Below, in pieces: positions 44,801 through 52,471 of a DNA stretch of 64,000 bases. Every line of letters starts with the position of its first letter. Position 1 is the stretch's first letter. The translations under genes and the position numbers were made by a program. Under the pieces are notes generated by a model. It ran no database searches, had not been told where the DNA came from, and was given only the letters and a program-made list of their open reading frames with translations. Origin of the DNA: Demequina subtropica (GTDB lineage: Bacteria; Actinomycetota; Actinomycetes; Actinomycetales; Demequinaceae); contig NZ_BBMB01000003.1 of the NCBI RefSeq assembly GCF_000971235.1, forward strand, positions 123,009-187,008. Direction: 5' to 3'.

Positions 44801-47800
44801 CGCAGGAGCTCGGGCCCTTCGCGCTCATGGAGCACCTCGAGGACGCGTTGCGCATCGCGTTCGGGCTCCCGGCGGACAAGCCTCGCGAGGACGGCCTCGC
44901 GTCCGAGCCCTGGAAGCCGGTGCTCGAGATGATCGAGACGTCACGCGCGTACGGGCTGAGGCTGCTCACCGGGCTGCGGCCGCTGCAGGGCGCGGTGTCG
45001 GTGCCCGCGTCCGCCTCCGGCCTGGGCACGGGCACCTGGATCACGAACCTCCTCGGGATGTCCCTGCCCGACCTGCGCGCGCGCACCGAGAGCGACCTGT
45101 CGAACGTGGGGCTCGCCGAGATGCTCGTGCGCCACGCGCTGCTGGCGGAGGCCCGCCGCGCCGCGGCCGAGATCCTCGTCGCCCGCGGTGTGCTGTCGGA
45201 GACCGCGCTGGCCGCGCTGGGCAGCTCGAGCATCTACCAGACGTGGTCCGCGGGCACGCTCACCCAGGCATCGTCCTGGGGCCTGCTGTTCACGCCGGTG
45301 AGCACGCTCGCGGCGCTCGGCGACCCCACCGCCGCCGTGCCTGCGGACCTCGGCAGCAGGACGATGGCCGAGGTGGTCGCAGCGCCGCGCCCGCCGGTCA
45401 TGACCGAGCATCGCACCGCCGTGACGGCCTTCGCGGCGCTGGCGCCGGAGCGGATGACGCAGGTCGCTCGCGAGCATCTCGATCTGTGCAGCCACCGGCT
45501 CGACGCGTGGGTCGGCGGGCTCGCGCAGCGGCGGCTCGGTCACCTCCGCGCCGGCAGGCCGCGCGGCGCGCAGGTCGGCACGTACGGGTGGGTGGAGAAC
45601 GTGCGCCCCGCGGCGGGCGCGCGCGCGGCGACCGGCGTGCCCGCGGCGCTCCAGGGCCTCCCTGGCCGACCGCTCACGGCGGACCCGAGCGCGGAGGGCT
45701 TCATCCAGACGCCCTCGCCCTCGCATGCGGTCACCGCCGCGATCCTGCGGGCGGCCTACCGCTCGCAGGCCAACGAGGGCGCGTTCGGGAACGAGATGTC
45801 GGTCAACCTCTCGTCCGACCGGGTGCGCGTCGCGCTGTCGCTCATCGATGGCGTCCGCGCGGGCAACGACCTGGGCGCGCTGCTCGGCTACCGGCTCGAG
45901 CGCTTCCTGCACGAGTACTACGCGCGGCCCGACACGCCCCACGGGGTCGAGCTCGACGCCGCGATCTTCCCGCTGCGCCGCGCCTACCCGACGGTCGCCG
46001 CGGTCGACGGCAGCGCCGATGCCGCGCCCGAGCCCACGCGGTACGTGGTCGACGGCCTCGCGCTCGTGCGGAGCGTCCTCGACTGGATCGAGGTCAACGA
46101 ACCGGAGGCCGAGGGCACGCTGTTCGCGACGCTGTGGGCGCGCCGGTCCGGCTACCCGTGGTTCATCAGGGGCGACGCGCTCCCCGACCTCGCCGATACC
46201 GACAAGCTCGAAGGCGTGCTGCGAGGCATCGACGCGATCGCGGACGCGCTCGACGCGCTCGGCGACCTCACCACCGCGGAGACCGTCCACCAGCTGGTCC
46301 GCGGCAACCACGCGCGCGCCGCGGCCGTCCTCTCCGCGCTGTCGGGGGGCACCGCGATCCCGCGGCCCGAGGTCGCCGACACGCCGCGCACGGGGCTGCC
46401 CGTCAGCCACCGGCTCGTGCTGCAGCTGCCCGCCGTCCCCGCGGAGCCCGCGACGCCGCCGGCAGGCTGGGAGGAGGTGCCGGTGACCCCTCGCGCCGCG
46501 CTCGAGCCGGCCGTCAACCACTGGCTCGCCGCGCTGCTCGGAGACCCCGCCGCGATCCGCGTGCGGCTCACGTCCGACGCGCTCGCCCCCGGCGCGGCGC
46601 TGCCCGAGGTGTCCGTCGCGCAGCTCGGGCTCCAGCCGCTGGACCTGGTCGCGCTGCTCGCCGACGGCTTCGACGCGGCCGTCGGCACGCTGGCGGCACG
46701 CGTGCTCGACCAGCTACGGCCGACCGATCTCCCCCCGGACCAGGCGGGCGTGGTGACGGCCGACGGCCCGCAGACCACCGCGACCGACGCCTGGCGCATC
46801 GAGACGGTGCGGGCCCCGGCGTGGGGGCCCGCGATCCGCAGCATCACCGACGTCGCGCCGCTGCTCGAGGCCGCGGTCGACCTGCTGGGCGCCTCCAAGC
46901 CGGCGGTCGCGGCCGACCTCGCCGCTCCCGAGTTCACCGACACCGCGGGCGACGGGATCGACGCGGAGGACCTCGCGACCCGTGGGCAGCGGCTGCTCGA
47001 CGGGGCCCGCGCGGACGCGGTGGCGCTCGCGCGGCTGCTCGCCGAGGACGAGGCGCTCGACGATGCCGTGCTCGACGAGGACCCGGCCGCGTGGCTCGCC
47101 GCGCTGCGCGTCCCGGTGCCGGCCGATCCCTCCGCCGAGCACCCGAGCTCATGGCTGCCGAGGCTCGACCTGACGACGGGCACGGCCGCCGAGCAGGCCG
47201 CCCGGCTCGCGCGGCTCGACGCGTTCTGGGCGCTGCGCGACGCATGGCGGGAGGCGGCGCTGGCGGCGCAGGCGCACGGGGTCAGGATCGGCCTGCCACG
47301 TCGGTTCCTCTCCCGCACCCAGGTGAGCACCGAGCTGCTGCAGTCCGCCGAGGCCGCGTTCCTCGACCTGGCGGCCCGCTGCCGCACGGCATCGGCCACC
47401 CTGGACGCCGCCGCCGTCCCGGCTCCCGCGAGCGCGTGGCTCCAGGTGGCGAAGGACCTCCTCGGCGAGGCCGCGCTGCTGGTCCCGCGCATCGGCCTCG
47501 ACCCCGTCAGGGCGGACCTCCAGACCGCGCTCGACGCACAGCTGGTGCCGCCGGACGATCTGGATGCGTGGCTCGAGGGCGCGGCGGCGGTGCGCCCCGG
47601 CGCGGCGGACCTCGCCGAGCTGCAGCTGCTCGTCGAGGCCGCCGGTGGCGCGTCGACGCCCGGGGCCGTCGCCCAGCTGCCGCACAAGGGCGGCGAGCCC
47701 TGGCTCGGCGGGGCGCTCGCGGATCCCACCGCCCACACCGGCGCCGCCAGCATCGTCCTCTTCGGGGCCGCCCACCTTCCCGCCGCCGGCGCCACGGGCT

Positions 47801-48162
47801 CCGCGCTGCTGCTCGACGAATGGAGCGAGTCGGTGCCCTACCGCGAGGAGATCACCGGGGTCGCCCTGCACTACGACCAGCCCGACGCGACAGCGCCGCA
47901 GGCCGTGCTCGTCGCGGTGCCGCCGGTGCTCGACCAGCCGTGGACGCTCGAGGCCCTCGCCGCGACGCTTCACGACACGCTCGAGCTCGCCCGCAACCGC
48001 ACCGTCGAGCTCGAGCACATCGGCGCGAGCCGCTACGGCCAGCTGCTGCCCCTCGTGGTCGGCGAGGTGGTGCCGCACGCCGCGGACGGCCCCGTCGCGG
48101 GCGACCGCGTCATCCTCGACTTCCATCAGAACGATCCCGGGCCCGCCGACGGCCCCGCCTGA
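41887..48162 (+). CDS. giant conserved protein of unknown function, third gene of the cassette
   Basis: 2091 residues, ATG after the purine-rich ribosome site GGGGGGGGAAGACG. No signal peptide or membrane helix; strongly Ala-rich and helical. Motifs that look conserved are VPAVLIPVRVETRF near residue 40, LLVRIYPEPLAVDTHEEEL near 373-391, AWRALCIGRSTRRAAWIAR near 420, the unusual GTPTNNTEDD near 719, YGWVENVRP near 1232 and LGALLGYRLERFLHEYY near 1330. I recall VRLETRF, GTPTNNT and YGWVE patterns from very large hypothetical proteins in actinobacteria and cyanobacteria, always without an assigned role. It lies 21 bp after the second gene and 12 bp before the fourth. Confidence 0.82.
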   Translation: MTTSSVDWSTLTRDPGAAAAVAALDALAAGLDTDVPAVLIPVRVETRFATVQVPDTADHLGDLLDALARIDGIVRGLAARDYSTTLVGTVAQKKEFKESTEQRLYQAIDDGLTALDAGLAALRTALEPAITSGTEQQQARLTTAVAALRKGLVAAGAAIARLRSDYQRAQYTADFADRAATVTTMIDRIAKRVQPALGFSGALGLRTGAQAARELGRDAAGRPLRPGLTAARGIAGAASRPTGRPTRRIVIADGTPATALDATRVRGVDREQLVESAVAAERVLAGLSDPTAALGAGLQADAAAITLLPGDLKAELLERLAVAANRPGAAEIRAEIEATPSDRADLDTLVPGHVAGTVFELPGPTRTAHQLLVRIYPEPLAVDTHEEELTDTERDEGAAFWSETAAAGGDEELRKGAWRALCIGRSTRRAAWIARVTEPVDPAESGPTPGAVAADRIAGAITVLERRLAALVDAPTGRRDPSVRRELPIARPAARTLTARQLAAVEKALASLQRPVEAAEALPSAAGAALVARLRAQAAAIDSLATVFGNVPATWATSLAALVRRVGRIDVEPPPAPSTPEVGRREGTWTRAASSTVLPTRLAVVLVADGKAGTMTAGRPIRATLELGLDPNVAGFDLNEDGGLDVPAGIRWMTDFDKAVEEGMALRVPITAQEAQRGFDELFVVGLSDGDAAVGEDRLTAMLDAHHYTAQGLSLLPIGTPTNNTEDDQAGHSTTDDPDLAYPLERGPSLVAAPGSDGGRLAEALGVDAEVLAHVDGADGTDANDAVLANRVLYPGTVGHALEELLPGLVSRDARDRLRAYALGNVAGRGLLPAIRVDDQPYGMLPAVALSLFEADPRDAGLGAAAAAERARQQRFDDGLVALLRRMHEDWSAIRVGADGGPAVKHAHSPEIGTPGFDAQQHFLSMLGLEASSVGASYRFALNVADRGGVRGAPDLGLGFGVPSSDGSSTTAQELGPFALMEHLEDALRIAFGLPADKPREDGLASEPWKPVLEMIETSRAYGLRLLTGLRPLQGAVSVPASASGLGTGTWITNLLGMSLPDLRARTESDLSNVGLAEMLVRHALLAEARRAAAEILVARGVLSETALAALGSSSIYQTWSAGTLTQASSWGLLFTPVSTLAALGDPTAAVPADLGSRTMAEVVAAPRPPVMTEHRTAVTAFAALAPERMTQVAREHLDLCSHRLDAWVGGLAQRRLGHLRAGRPRGAQVGTYGWVENVRPAAGARAATGVPAALQGLPGRPLTADPSAEGFIQTPSPSHAVTAAILRAAYRSQANEGAFGNEMSVNLSSDRVRVALSLIDGVRAGNDLGALLGYRLERFLHEYYARPDTPHGVELDAAIFPLRRAYPTVAAVDGSADAAPEPTRYVVDGLALVRSVLDWIEVNEPEAEGTLFATLWARRSGYPWFIRGDALPDLADTDKLEGVLRGIDAIADALDALGDLTTAETVHQLVRGNHARAAAVLSALSGGTAIPRPEVADTPRTGLPVSHRLVLQLPAVPAEPATPPAGWEEVPVTPRAALEPAVNHWLAALLGDPAAIRVRLTSDALAPGAALPEVSVAQLGLQPLDLVALLADGFDAAVGTLAARVLDQLRPTDLPPDQAGVVTADGPQTTATDAWRIETVRAPAWGPAIRSITDVAPLLEAAVDLLGASKPAVAADLAAPEFTDTAGDGIDAEDLATRGQRLLDGARADAVALARLLAEDEALDDAVLDEDPAAWLAALRVPVPADPSAEHPSSWLPRLDLTTGTAAEQAARLARLDAFWALRDAWREAALAAQAHGVRIGLPRRFLSRTQVSTELLQSAEAAFLDLAARCRTASATLDAAAVPAPASAWLQVAKDLLGEAALLVPRIGLDPVRADLQTALDAQLVPPDDLDAWLEGAAAVRPGAADLAELQLLVEAAGGASTPGAVAQLPHKGGEPWLGGALADPTAHTGAASIVLFGAAHLPAAGATGSALLLDEWSESVPYREEITGVALHYDQPDATAPQAVLVAVPPVLDQPWTLEALAATLHDTLELARNRTVELEHIGASRYGQLLPLVVGEVVPHAADGPVAGDRVILDFHQNDPGPADGPA

Positions 48163-48174
48163 CCGAGGAGAACG

Positions 48175-49974
48175 ATGTCGTTCATCTCTTCCACCTGCGA
48201 ACCGCTCCGGATCTGGTCGCGGCTCGAGCCGCGCGCCCGCGAGGGCGACTTCGCGAGCACGCTCGCGGCCCGGATCGCCGATCCGGTGTTCATGCTGGGC
48301 CGGCAATGGCAGTTCGGGGAGTTCGCCGGGGCCGACGCGGGCTCGGCGATCTTCGCGACCCTCGCCCGCCAGGTGAACCCGGTCGAGATGCCCGGCGCGG
48401 GCGTCGACGACGGCCTCGACCCCGTCACCGAGCGGCTGCCGATCGACTTCCCGCTGATCGTGCGAGCGCGCCTGGGACGCACGCTGCTGAGCAGGATCGA
48501 CGCGGCGGTGCTCGACTCGGGTGTCGCCCTCGAGGACTACGACCCCGCCGTGTACCGCGCCCTCTTCGCACGCGTCTACGGGCCGCTCGACGCCGAGCCC
48601 ACCGATCCGGTCGCCGCGGCACGCGACCGCACCGCGCCCCGCGCGGCGCGAGCGCGGCACGCGCTGCGGGGGCGCTCCGTCGACGGCGTCCGGGTCTACC
48701 TCGAGACCCCTCCCGACCTCACGGTGGCGACGCTGCCCTCCGAGCTCGCCGCGGCGATCCCCGCCGGGCAGCACGAGCTCGTGCGCTCGGTGCTGCTCGC
48801 GTACCGGGCATGGTTCGAGGTGACCTATCAGCAGCCCGGCACAGGCCCTGCCGCGAGCCGGTGGGAGGGCGACCAGCTCGAGTACGCCGTCAGCGGCTCC
48901 GTCGCGCGCGGCGCGTCCTCCACGGTGGTCGACGCGGCCGAGCATCAGGGCGGCCACCTCGACTGGTACTCGTTCGACCAGGGGGCCACCTCCCCCTCCG
49001 GCGCAGGAGCGTCCGCGGCATCGCCGGTCGACGTGCGCACGGTCATCCCGGTGCCCGCCGAGTACCCGGGCATGCCCAAGCCGCGCTGGTGGCAGCTCGA
49101 GGACGCGGCCGTCGACCTCGGCGCGCTCAGCGCGGACGCGACCGATGCCGCGCGCATCGTGGTGAGCGAGTTCGCGCTGCTCTACGGCAACGACTGGTTC
49201 ACCATCGTGTGCCGCCAGCCCGTCGGGAGCGTCGCGGAGCTGCAGGGCGTGATCGTCACCGACACGTTCGGATGGCGGACGCTCGTCAAGCCGACCGTCG
49301 AGGCCGCAGGCTCGGACTGGACCGGCTGGGACGCGTTCAGCCTCGCGCCCCGGTCCTCGGGACCCTCGCGGGCCCCGCTGCCCCAGCATCTGTACCTGCC
49401 GAAGACGCTTCCGCACATCAGCGACGGGGAGCCGCTCGAGCAGGTCGTGTTCGTGCGCGACGAGACGGCCGACATGGTGTGGGCGGTCGAGCAGCGCATC
49501 CCGGATGCTCTCGGCGGGTCGAGGGACGCCGCCGAGGCGTCGCGCCGCCTGCGCCAGCAGCTCGACCCCCAGGCGGACGCCGCGCCCGCGGCGACCGCGG
49601 AGGGGGCGCTGCGGTACATCCTGCAGACGGAGGTCGCCGAGAACTGGATCCCCTTCGTCCCGGTGCACCTGCCCGGCCAGCAGCGCGCGATCCAGCTGCA
49701 GCGCGGCGTGATGAGGCGGACCATCGGCCCCGAGGACACGCTGATCCGCCCGGCGACCTCGATCCTGCGGGAGGGCATCGACGAGGCGGACGACCGCGTG
49801 GCCCCGTACTACGTGCACGAGGAGGAGGTGCCGCGCGCCGGCGTGAGGGTGCAGGGGCTGCTGCGGCGCGCCCGCCGCTACGACGGCACGCCCGTGGTCT
49901 GGCACGCGCGGCGCGTCTCGACCGGGCGGGGCGAGGCGCGCTCGGGGCTCGCGTTCGACCGCATCGTCGGCTGA
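48175..49974 (+). CDS. conserved protein of unknown function, fourth gene of the cassette
   Basis: 599 residues, ATG with GAGGAG upstream, 12 bp after the third gene. Near the N-terminus (residues 32-62) it has the striking DPVFMLGRQWQFGEFAGADA, a pattern I recall from uncharacterised proteins that accompany DUF6603 giants. Later segments with many Trp residues (WYSFDQGA, PKPRWWQLEDAAVDLG, YGNDWFTIVCRQPVGS, FGWRTLVKPT) look like a compact alpha/beta domain. The C-terminus resembles the end of a repeat or capping unit (LIRPATSILREG). No signal peptide. It is the last gene of the operon; no strong terminator follows it. Confidence 0.82.
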   Translation: MSFISSTCEPLRIWSRLEPRAREGDFASTLAARIADPVFMLGRQWQFGEFAGADAGSAIFATLARQVNPVEMPGAGVDDGLDPVTERLPIDFPLIVRARLGRTLLSRIDAAVLDSGVALEDYDPAVYRALFARVYGPLDAEPTDPVAAARDRTAPRAARARHALRGRSVDGVRVYLETPPDLTVATLPSELAAAIPAGQHELVRSVLLAYRAWFEVTYQQPGTGPAASRWEGDQLEYAVSGSVARGASSTVVDAAEHQGGHLDWYSFDQGATSPSGAGASAASPVDVRTVIPVPAEYPGMPKPRWWQLEDAAVDLGALSADATDAARIVVSEFALLYGNDWFTIVCRQPVGSVAELQGVIVTDTFGWRTLVKPTVEAAGSDWTGWDAFSLAPRSSGPSRAPLPQHLYLPKTLPHISDGEPLEQVVFVRDETADMVWAVEQRIPDALGGSRDAAEASRRLRQQLDPQADAAPAATAEGALRYILQTEVAENWIPFVPVHLPGQQRAIQLQRGVMRRTIGPEDTLIRPATSILREGIDEADDRVAPYYVHEEEVPRAGVRVQGLLRRARRYDGTPVVWHARRVSTGRGEARSGLAFDRIVG

Positions 49975-50224
49975 CGGCGCCCTTGACGGACCCCTCGGGC
50001 CGACCGACACTGAAGGAACCTGACGCTGTGCTAGTCACACTCGCATTTGACACGAGGGATACGGAAGAATTTCCGAGCCGATGGAGTCCTCCTGGGCGGC
50101 AGCTTGTTCGACTTCTCCGCGGACGCGGCGTCGTGTTCTCGCTCTCCGTTCAGGGGGCACTAGGCCTCCTTCCCCGCGCGGCTCCGAGCCCTGACGCCGC
50201 GCGACAGCCACGAGGGACCGGACG
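49975..50224. other. right border of the cassette, less GC-rich spacer
   Basis: This 250-bp stretch separates the cassette from the P-loop gene. Bases 50030-50110 are noticeably poorer in GC than anything in the adjacent genes. It contains one promoter candidate (see 49983-50011) and a TTGACA at 50047-50052 without a matching -10. A 71-codon frame from 50028 to 50243 (GTG start, AAGGA 10 nt upstream) exists but shows no recognisable protein. No integrase gene, IS end or repeat of the tRNA-Arg 3' end could be found. Confidence 0.5.
49983..50011 (+). promoter_or_regulatory. candidate promoter for the P-loop gene
   Basis: TTGACG (49983-49988) and GACACT (50006-50011) have a 17-nt spacer. The start would be near 50018, giving a leader of about 207 nt before the ATG at 50225. 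Confidence 0.4.
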
Positions 50225-50809
50225 ATGCGCTTCCACGTCCTGACCGGCCTCGCCGGCGCCGGCAAGACCGACGCGCTCGCGCGCCTGCACGCGGCAGGCG
50301 AGCAGGTGGTGGACCTCGAGGGTCTCGCCCGTCACCGGGGATCGTCGTACGGGCGCATCGGCCTCGTCGACCCGATGCCCACGCAGGCGGAGCTCGACGC
50401 GCGCGTGCGCGCGGCCCTCGACGCGCATGACCCCGATCGGCCCGTGTGGCTCGAGGACGAGGGACCGTTCATCGGCTCGCTGCGGCTGCCGCCCGAGATC
50501 GTCGCCGCGATCGCGGGCGCGAAGACGTTCGCGCTCGTGCGTCCGGTCGAGACACGGCTCACCCGCCTCACCGCCACCTACGGGGCGGCCGAGCCGCGCC
50601 TCCTCATCGACGCGACCCAGCGCATCCGCCGGCGGCTCGGCAACCCCCGCACCGACCGCGCGATCAGCCACTTCCACGCCGGCCGTCCGGACGCCGCGAT
50701 CCGCGTGCTGCTCGAGCACTTCGACGCCGGGTACGCGCTGCGGGCCTCCCGAGCGACGCGCCGCCCGCTCGACCGGGACGAGGTCCCCGAGGTGCTGCTC
50801 GACGGCTGA
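50225..50809 (+). CDS. stand-alone P-loop protein resembling the ATPase domain of tRNA 2-selenouridine synthase
   Basis: 194 residues. FHVLTGLAGAGKTDALARL (Walker A, residues 3-21), then QVVDLEGLARHRGSSYG (about 28-44), PTQAELDARV, VWLEDEGPFIG and LRLPPEIV follow in the order found in the C-terminal half of MnmH/SelU (GxTGxGKT, DLExLAxHRGSxxG, PxQ, VWxExExxxIG, LP). MnmH also needs an N-terminal rhodanese domain with a catalytic Cys. None is present, and no rhodanese, selD or selA gene is in the window. It could be a partner of a separate rhodanese, or a repurposed kinase or tRNA-modifying ATPase. It starts 250 bp after the cassette. Confidence 0.8.
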   Translation: MRFHVLTGLAGAGKTDALARLHAAGEQVVDLEGLARHRGSSYGRIGLVDPMPTQAELDARVRAALDAHDPDRPVWLEDEGPFIGSLRLPPEIVAAIAGAKTFALVRPVETRLTRLTATYGAAEPRLLIDATQRIRRRLGNPRTDRAISHFHAGRPDAAIRVLLEHFDAGYALRASRATRRPLDRDEVPEVLLDG

Positions 50810-50826
50810 GCGCTCGCCTCTCAGCC
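50804..50826. terminator. weak hairpin between convergent genes
   Basis: GGCTGAG (50804-50810) pairs with CTCAGCC (50820-50826) around a 9-nt loop. Each arm contains the stop codon of one of the convergent genes. No T-run. Confidence 0.3.
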
Positions 50827-51303
50827 CTCGTCGGCGAGCGAGTCGATCGAGCGCAGCACCACGCTGTCCTCCACCGCGTCCTCGCCCACGACCTCGACGG
50901 TGCACGCGAGGTGCTGCTCCGAGGCGAGCCACCACACCACCGTGATGCGATCGCTCCCCTGGGCCGCGAGCCTCTCCGCCGCGGCGTCCCGCGCCTCGGC
51001 GTCCTCCTGCGCCACGTCCGCGTCCTCGATCACGTCCTGCGCCGTCAGGAAGCCGCGCAGGTCGCGCCACTCCGAGGCGTCGTAGACGTCGCCGCCCGCG
51101 ATGCTCGCGAGCGTGGCCCCGTCCCCCGAGGCGGCATAGGCCGCCTCGCACGCCTCGACGCCGGCGGCCTTCGCCGCGCTCATCCCCGAGCGCAGCCCCG
51201 CGGCCACGAACGCCCCCACGACCACCAGGGCGGCCACGCACAGCGCGATGACGAACGGCATCCAGGTGCGCGGCGTGGGCTCGGCGTCGGGGGTGTCGGG
51301 CAT
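50821..51303 (-). CDS. single-pass membrane protein of unknown function
   Basis: 160 residues. A short charged N-terminus, one membrane helix (about residues 16-38) and an extracytoplasmic acidic domain with two cysteines (VEACEAAY and HLACTVEV), which may form a disulfide. No family is recognised. ATG at 51303 with TAGGCT 6 nt upstream and no ribosome site (leaderless). The gene follows ald on the same strand after 9 bp. Confidence 0.7.
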   Translation of the reverse strand: MPDTPDAEPTPRTWMPFVIALCVAALVVVGAFVAAGLRSGMSAAKAAGVEACEAAYAASGDGATLASIAGGDVYDASEWRDLRGFLTAQDVIEDADVAQEDAEARDAAAERLAAQGSDRITVVWWLASEQHLACTVEVVGEDAVEDSVVLRSIDSLADEG

Positions 51304-51309
51304 GGCCCC

Positions 51310-51315
51310 AGCCTA
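51310..51315 (-). promoter_or_regulatory. -10 box of leaderless small membrane protein gene
   Basis: TAGGCT on the minus strand ends 6 nt before the ATG at 51303 and overlaps the stop codon of ald. Confidence 0.5.
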
Positions 51316-52401
51316 GGCGGAGCCGGCGACCTCCCCGAGCGCCTGCGCGACCTCCGGGTGGACGATGCGTCCGCCGCGCACGTTGACGCCGCGCCGGAGC
51401 GCCGGGTCGCGGTCGAGCGCGGCGTCCGGACCGTCCGCGAGCGCCAGCACGTACGGCAGCGTGGCGTTCGTGAGCGCGCGCGTCGCCGTCACCCCGACGG
51501 CGGCAGGCATGTTCGCGACCGAGTAGAGCAGCGAGCCCGCGACCGGCCGCACCGGGTCCGCGTGGGTCGTCGGCACCGTCCCCTCGATGCAGCCGCCCTG
51601 ATCCACGGCGATGTCGACCAGCACGCTCCCCGCCGGCATCGTCTCGATCATCGCGCGCGTGAGCACGCGCGGCGCGCGCCGCCCCGGCACGAGGACGGCG
51701 CCGATGACGAGGTCCGCCGCGCGCACCTCCTCCGCGACCGCATGCGCGGTCGAGCTCACGGTGCGCACGCGGCCCCCGAAGCGCGCGTCGAGGCGTCGCA
51801 GCGCGCTCAGCGACACGTCGAGCGCGGTCACGTCCGCACCGAGTCCCGCCGCCTGCGCGATCGCATGCGAGCCCGCGACGCCCGCGCCGAGCACGACCAC
51901 GCGAGCGCCGGGGACCCCCGGCACCCCGCCGAGCAGGACGCCTCGCCCGCCGGCAGGGCTCAGGAGGTGGTGGGCGCCGGCCAGCACCGCGAGCCTGCCG
52001 GCGATCTCGCTCATCGGCGCCAGCAGCGGCAGCGTGCCGTCGTCGAGCTGCACGGTGTCATAAGACAGCGCCGTGGTGCCCGCGGCGCGGAGCGCGTCGG
52101 CAAGCGCCGGACCCGCCGCCAGGTGGAGGAAGGTGAACAGCACGTTGTCGCGCAGCAGGTGGTGCTCCTCGGGCTGCGGCTCCTTGACCTTGAGGACCAG
52201 CTCACAGGCCCACGCCTCGCCCACCGCGCCGATGCGCGCGCCCGCCGCCGCCATCGCATCGTCCGGGATGCCGGCCCGGCGGCCGGCGCCGGCCTCGACG
52301 ACCACGCGATGCCCCCGGCCGACGAGCTCCTGCGCGCCCGCGGGGGTGAGCGCGACGCGCGTCTCGCCGCTCTTGGTCTCGGCCGGAACTCCGATGATCA
52401 C
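51313..52401 (-). CDS. ald: alanine dehydrogenase
   Basis: 362 residues from a GTG with AGGAGG 5 nt upstream. MIIGVPAETKSGETRVALTP at the start, the substrate-binding KVKEPQPEE (Lys about 72), SYDTVQLDDGTLPLLAPMSE (about 114-133) and the NAD loop VLGAGVAGSHA (about 170) are those of L-alanine dehydrogenase; SLLYSVANMPAAV near residue 290 is the family signature. It interconverts alanine and pyruvate plus ammonia with NAD. One substitution from the common pattern is the long Arg/Pro-rich loop before VLTRAM. It is a single gene. Confidence 0.95.
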   Translation of the reverse strand: MIIGVPAETKSGETRVALTPAGAQELVGRGHRVVVEAGAGRRAGIPDDAMAAAGARIGAVGEAWACELVLKVKEPQPEEHHLLRDNVLFTFLHLAAGPALADALRAAGTTALSYDTVQLDDGTLPLLAPMSEIAGRLAVLAGAHHLLSPAGGRGVLLGGVPGVPGARVVVLGAGVAGSHAIAQAAGLGADVTALDVSLSALRRLDARFGGRVRTVSSTAHAVAEEVRAADLVIGAVLVPGRRAPRVLTRAMIETMPAGSVLVDIAVDQGGCIEGTVPTTHADPVRPVAGSLLYSVANMPAAVGVTATRALTNATLPYVLALADGPDAALDRDPALRRGVNVRGGRIVHPEVAQALGEVAGSA

Positions 52402-52471
52402 GGGCGCCTCCTGGCGACGCGGGCCCCCTTGCCCTCGACTCCAGTCCTACACCCGGCGACGGGCGGCGGCG

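Noticed and set aside
27731-49974. Prophage or contractile injection system
   Set aside because: No sheath, tube, baseplate, portal, terminase, capsid or AAA+ remodelling ATPase was recognisable in the five proteins; a remote relationship cannot be excluded by eye.
27597-50224. Direct repeat of the tRNA-Arg 3' end as an attachment-site pair
   Set aside because: I searched the right border for the T arm and acceptor sequence and found only scattered matches, no repeat of useful length, and no integrase gene.
43137-50243. 2368-codon plus-strand frame overlapping the third and fourth giant genes
   Set aside because: It is an Arg/Ala/Gly-rich out-of-frame product running across two genes with good starts and ribosome sites.
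50028-50243. 71-codon frame in the spacer after the cassette
   Set aside because: The GTG start is 10 nt from a modest ribosome site, the product has no recognisable features, and it overlaps the P-loop gene start; kept only as a note.
49975-50809. Selenium utilisation locus (tRNA-Sec, selA, selD) beside the MnmH-like domain
   Set aside because: No long-variable-arm tRNA and no selA or selD frame was found in or near the region.
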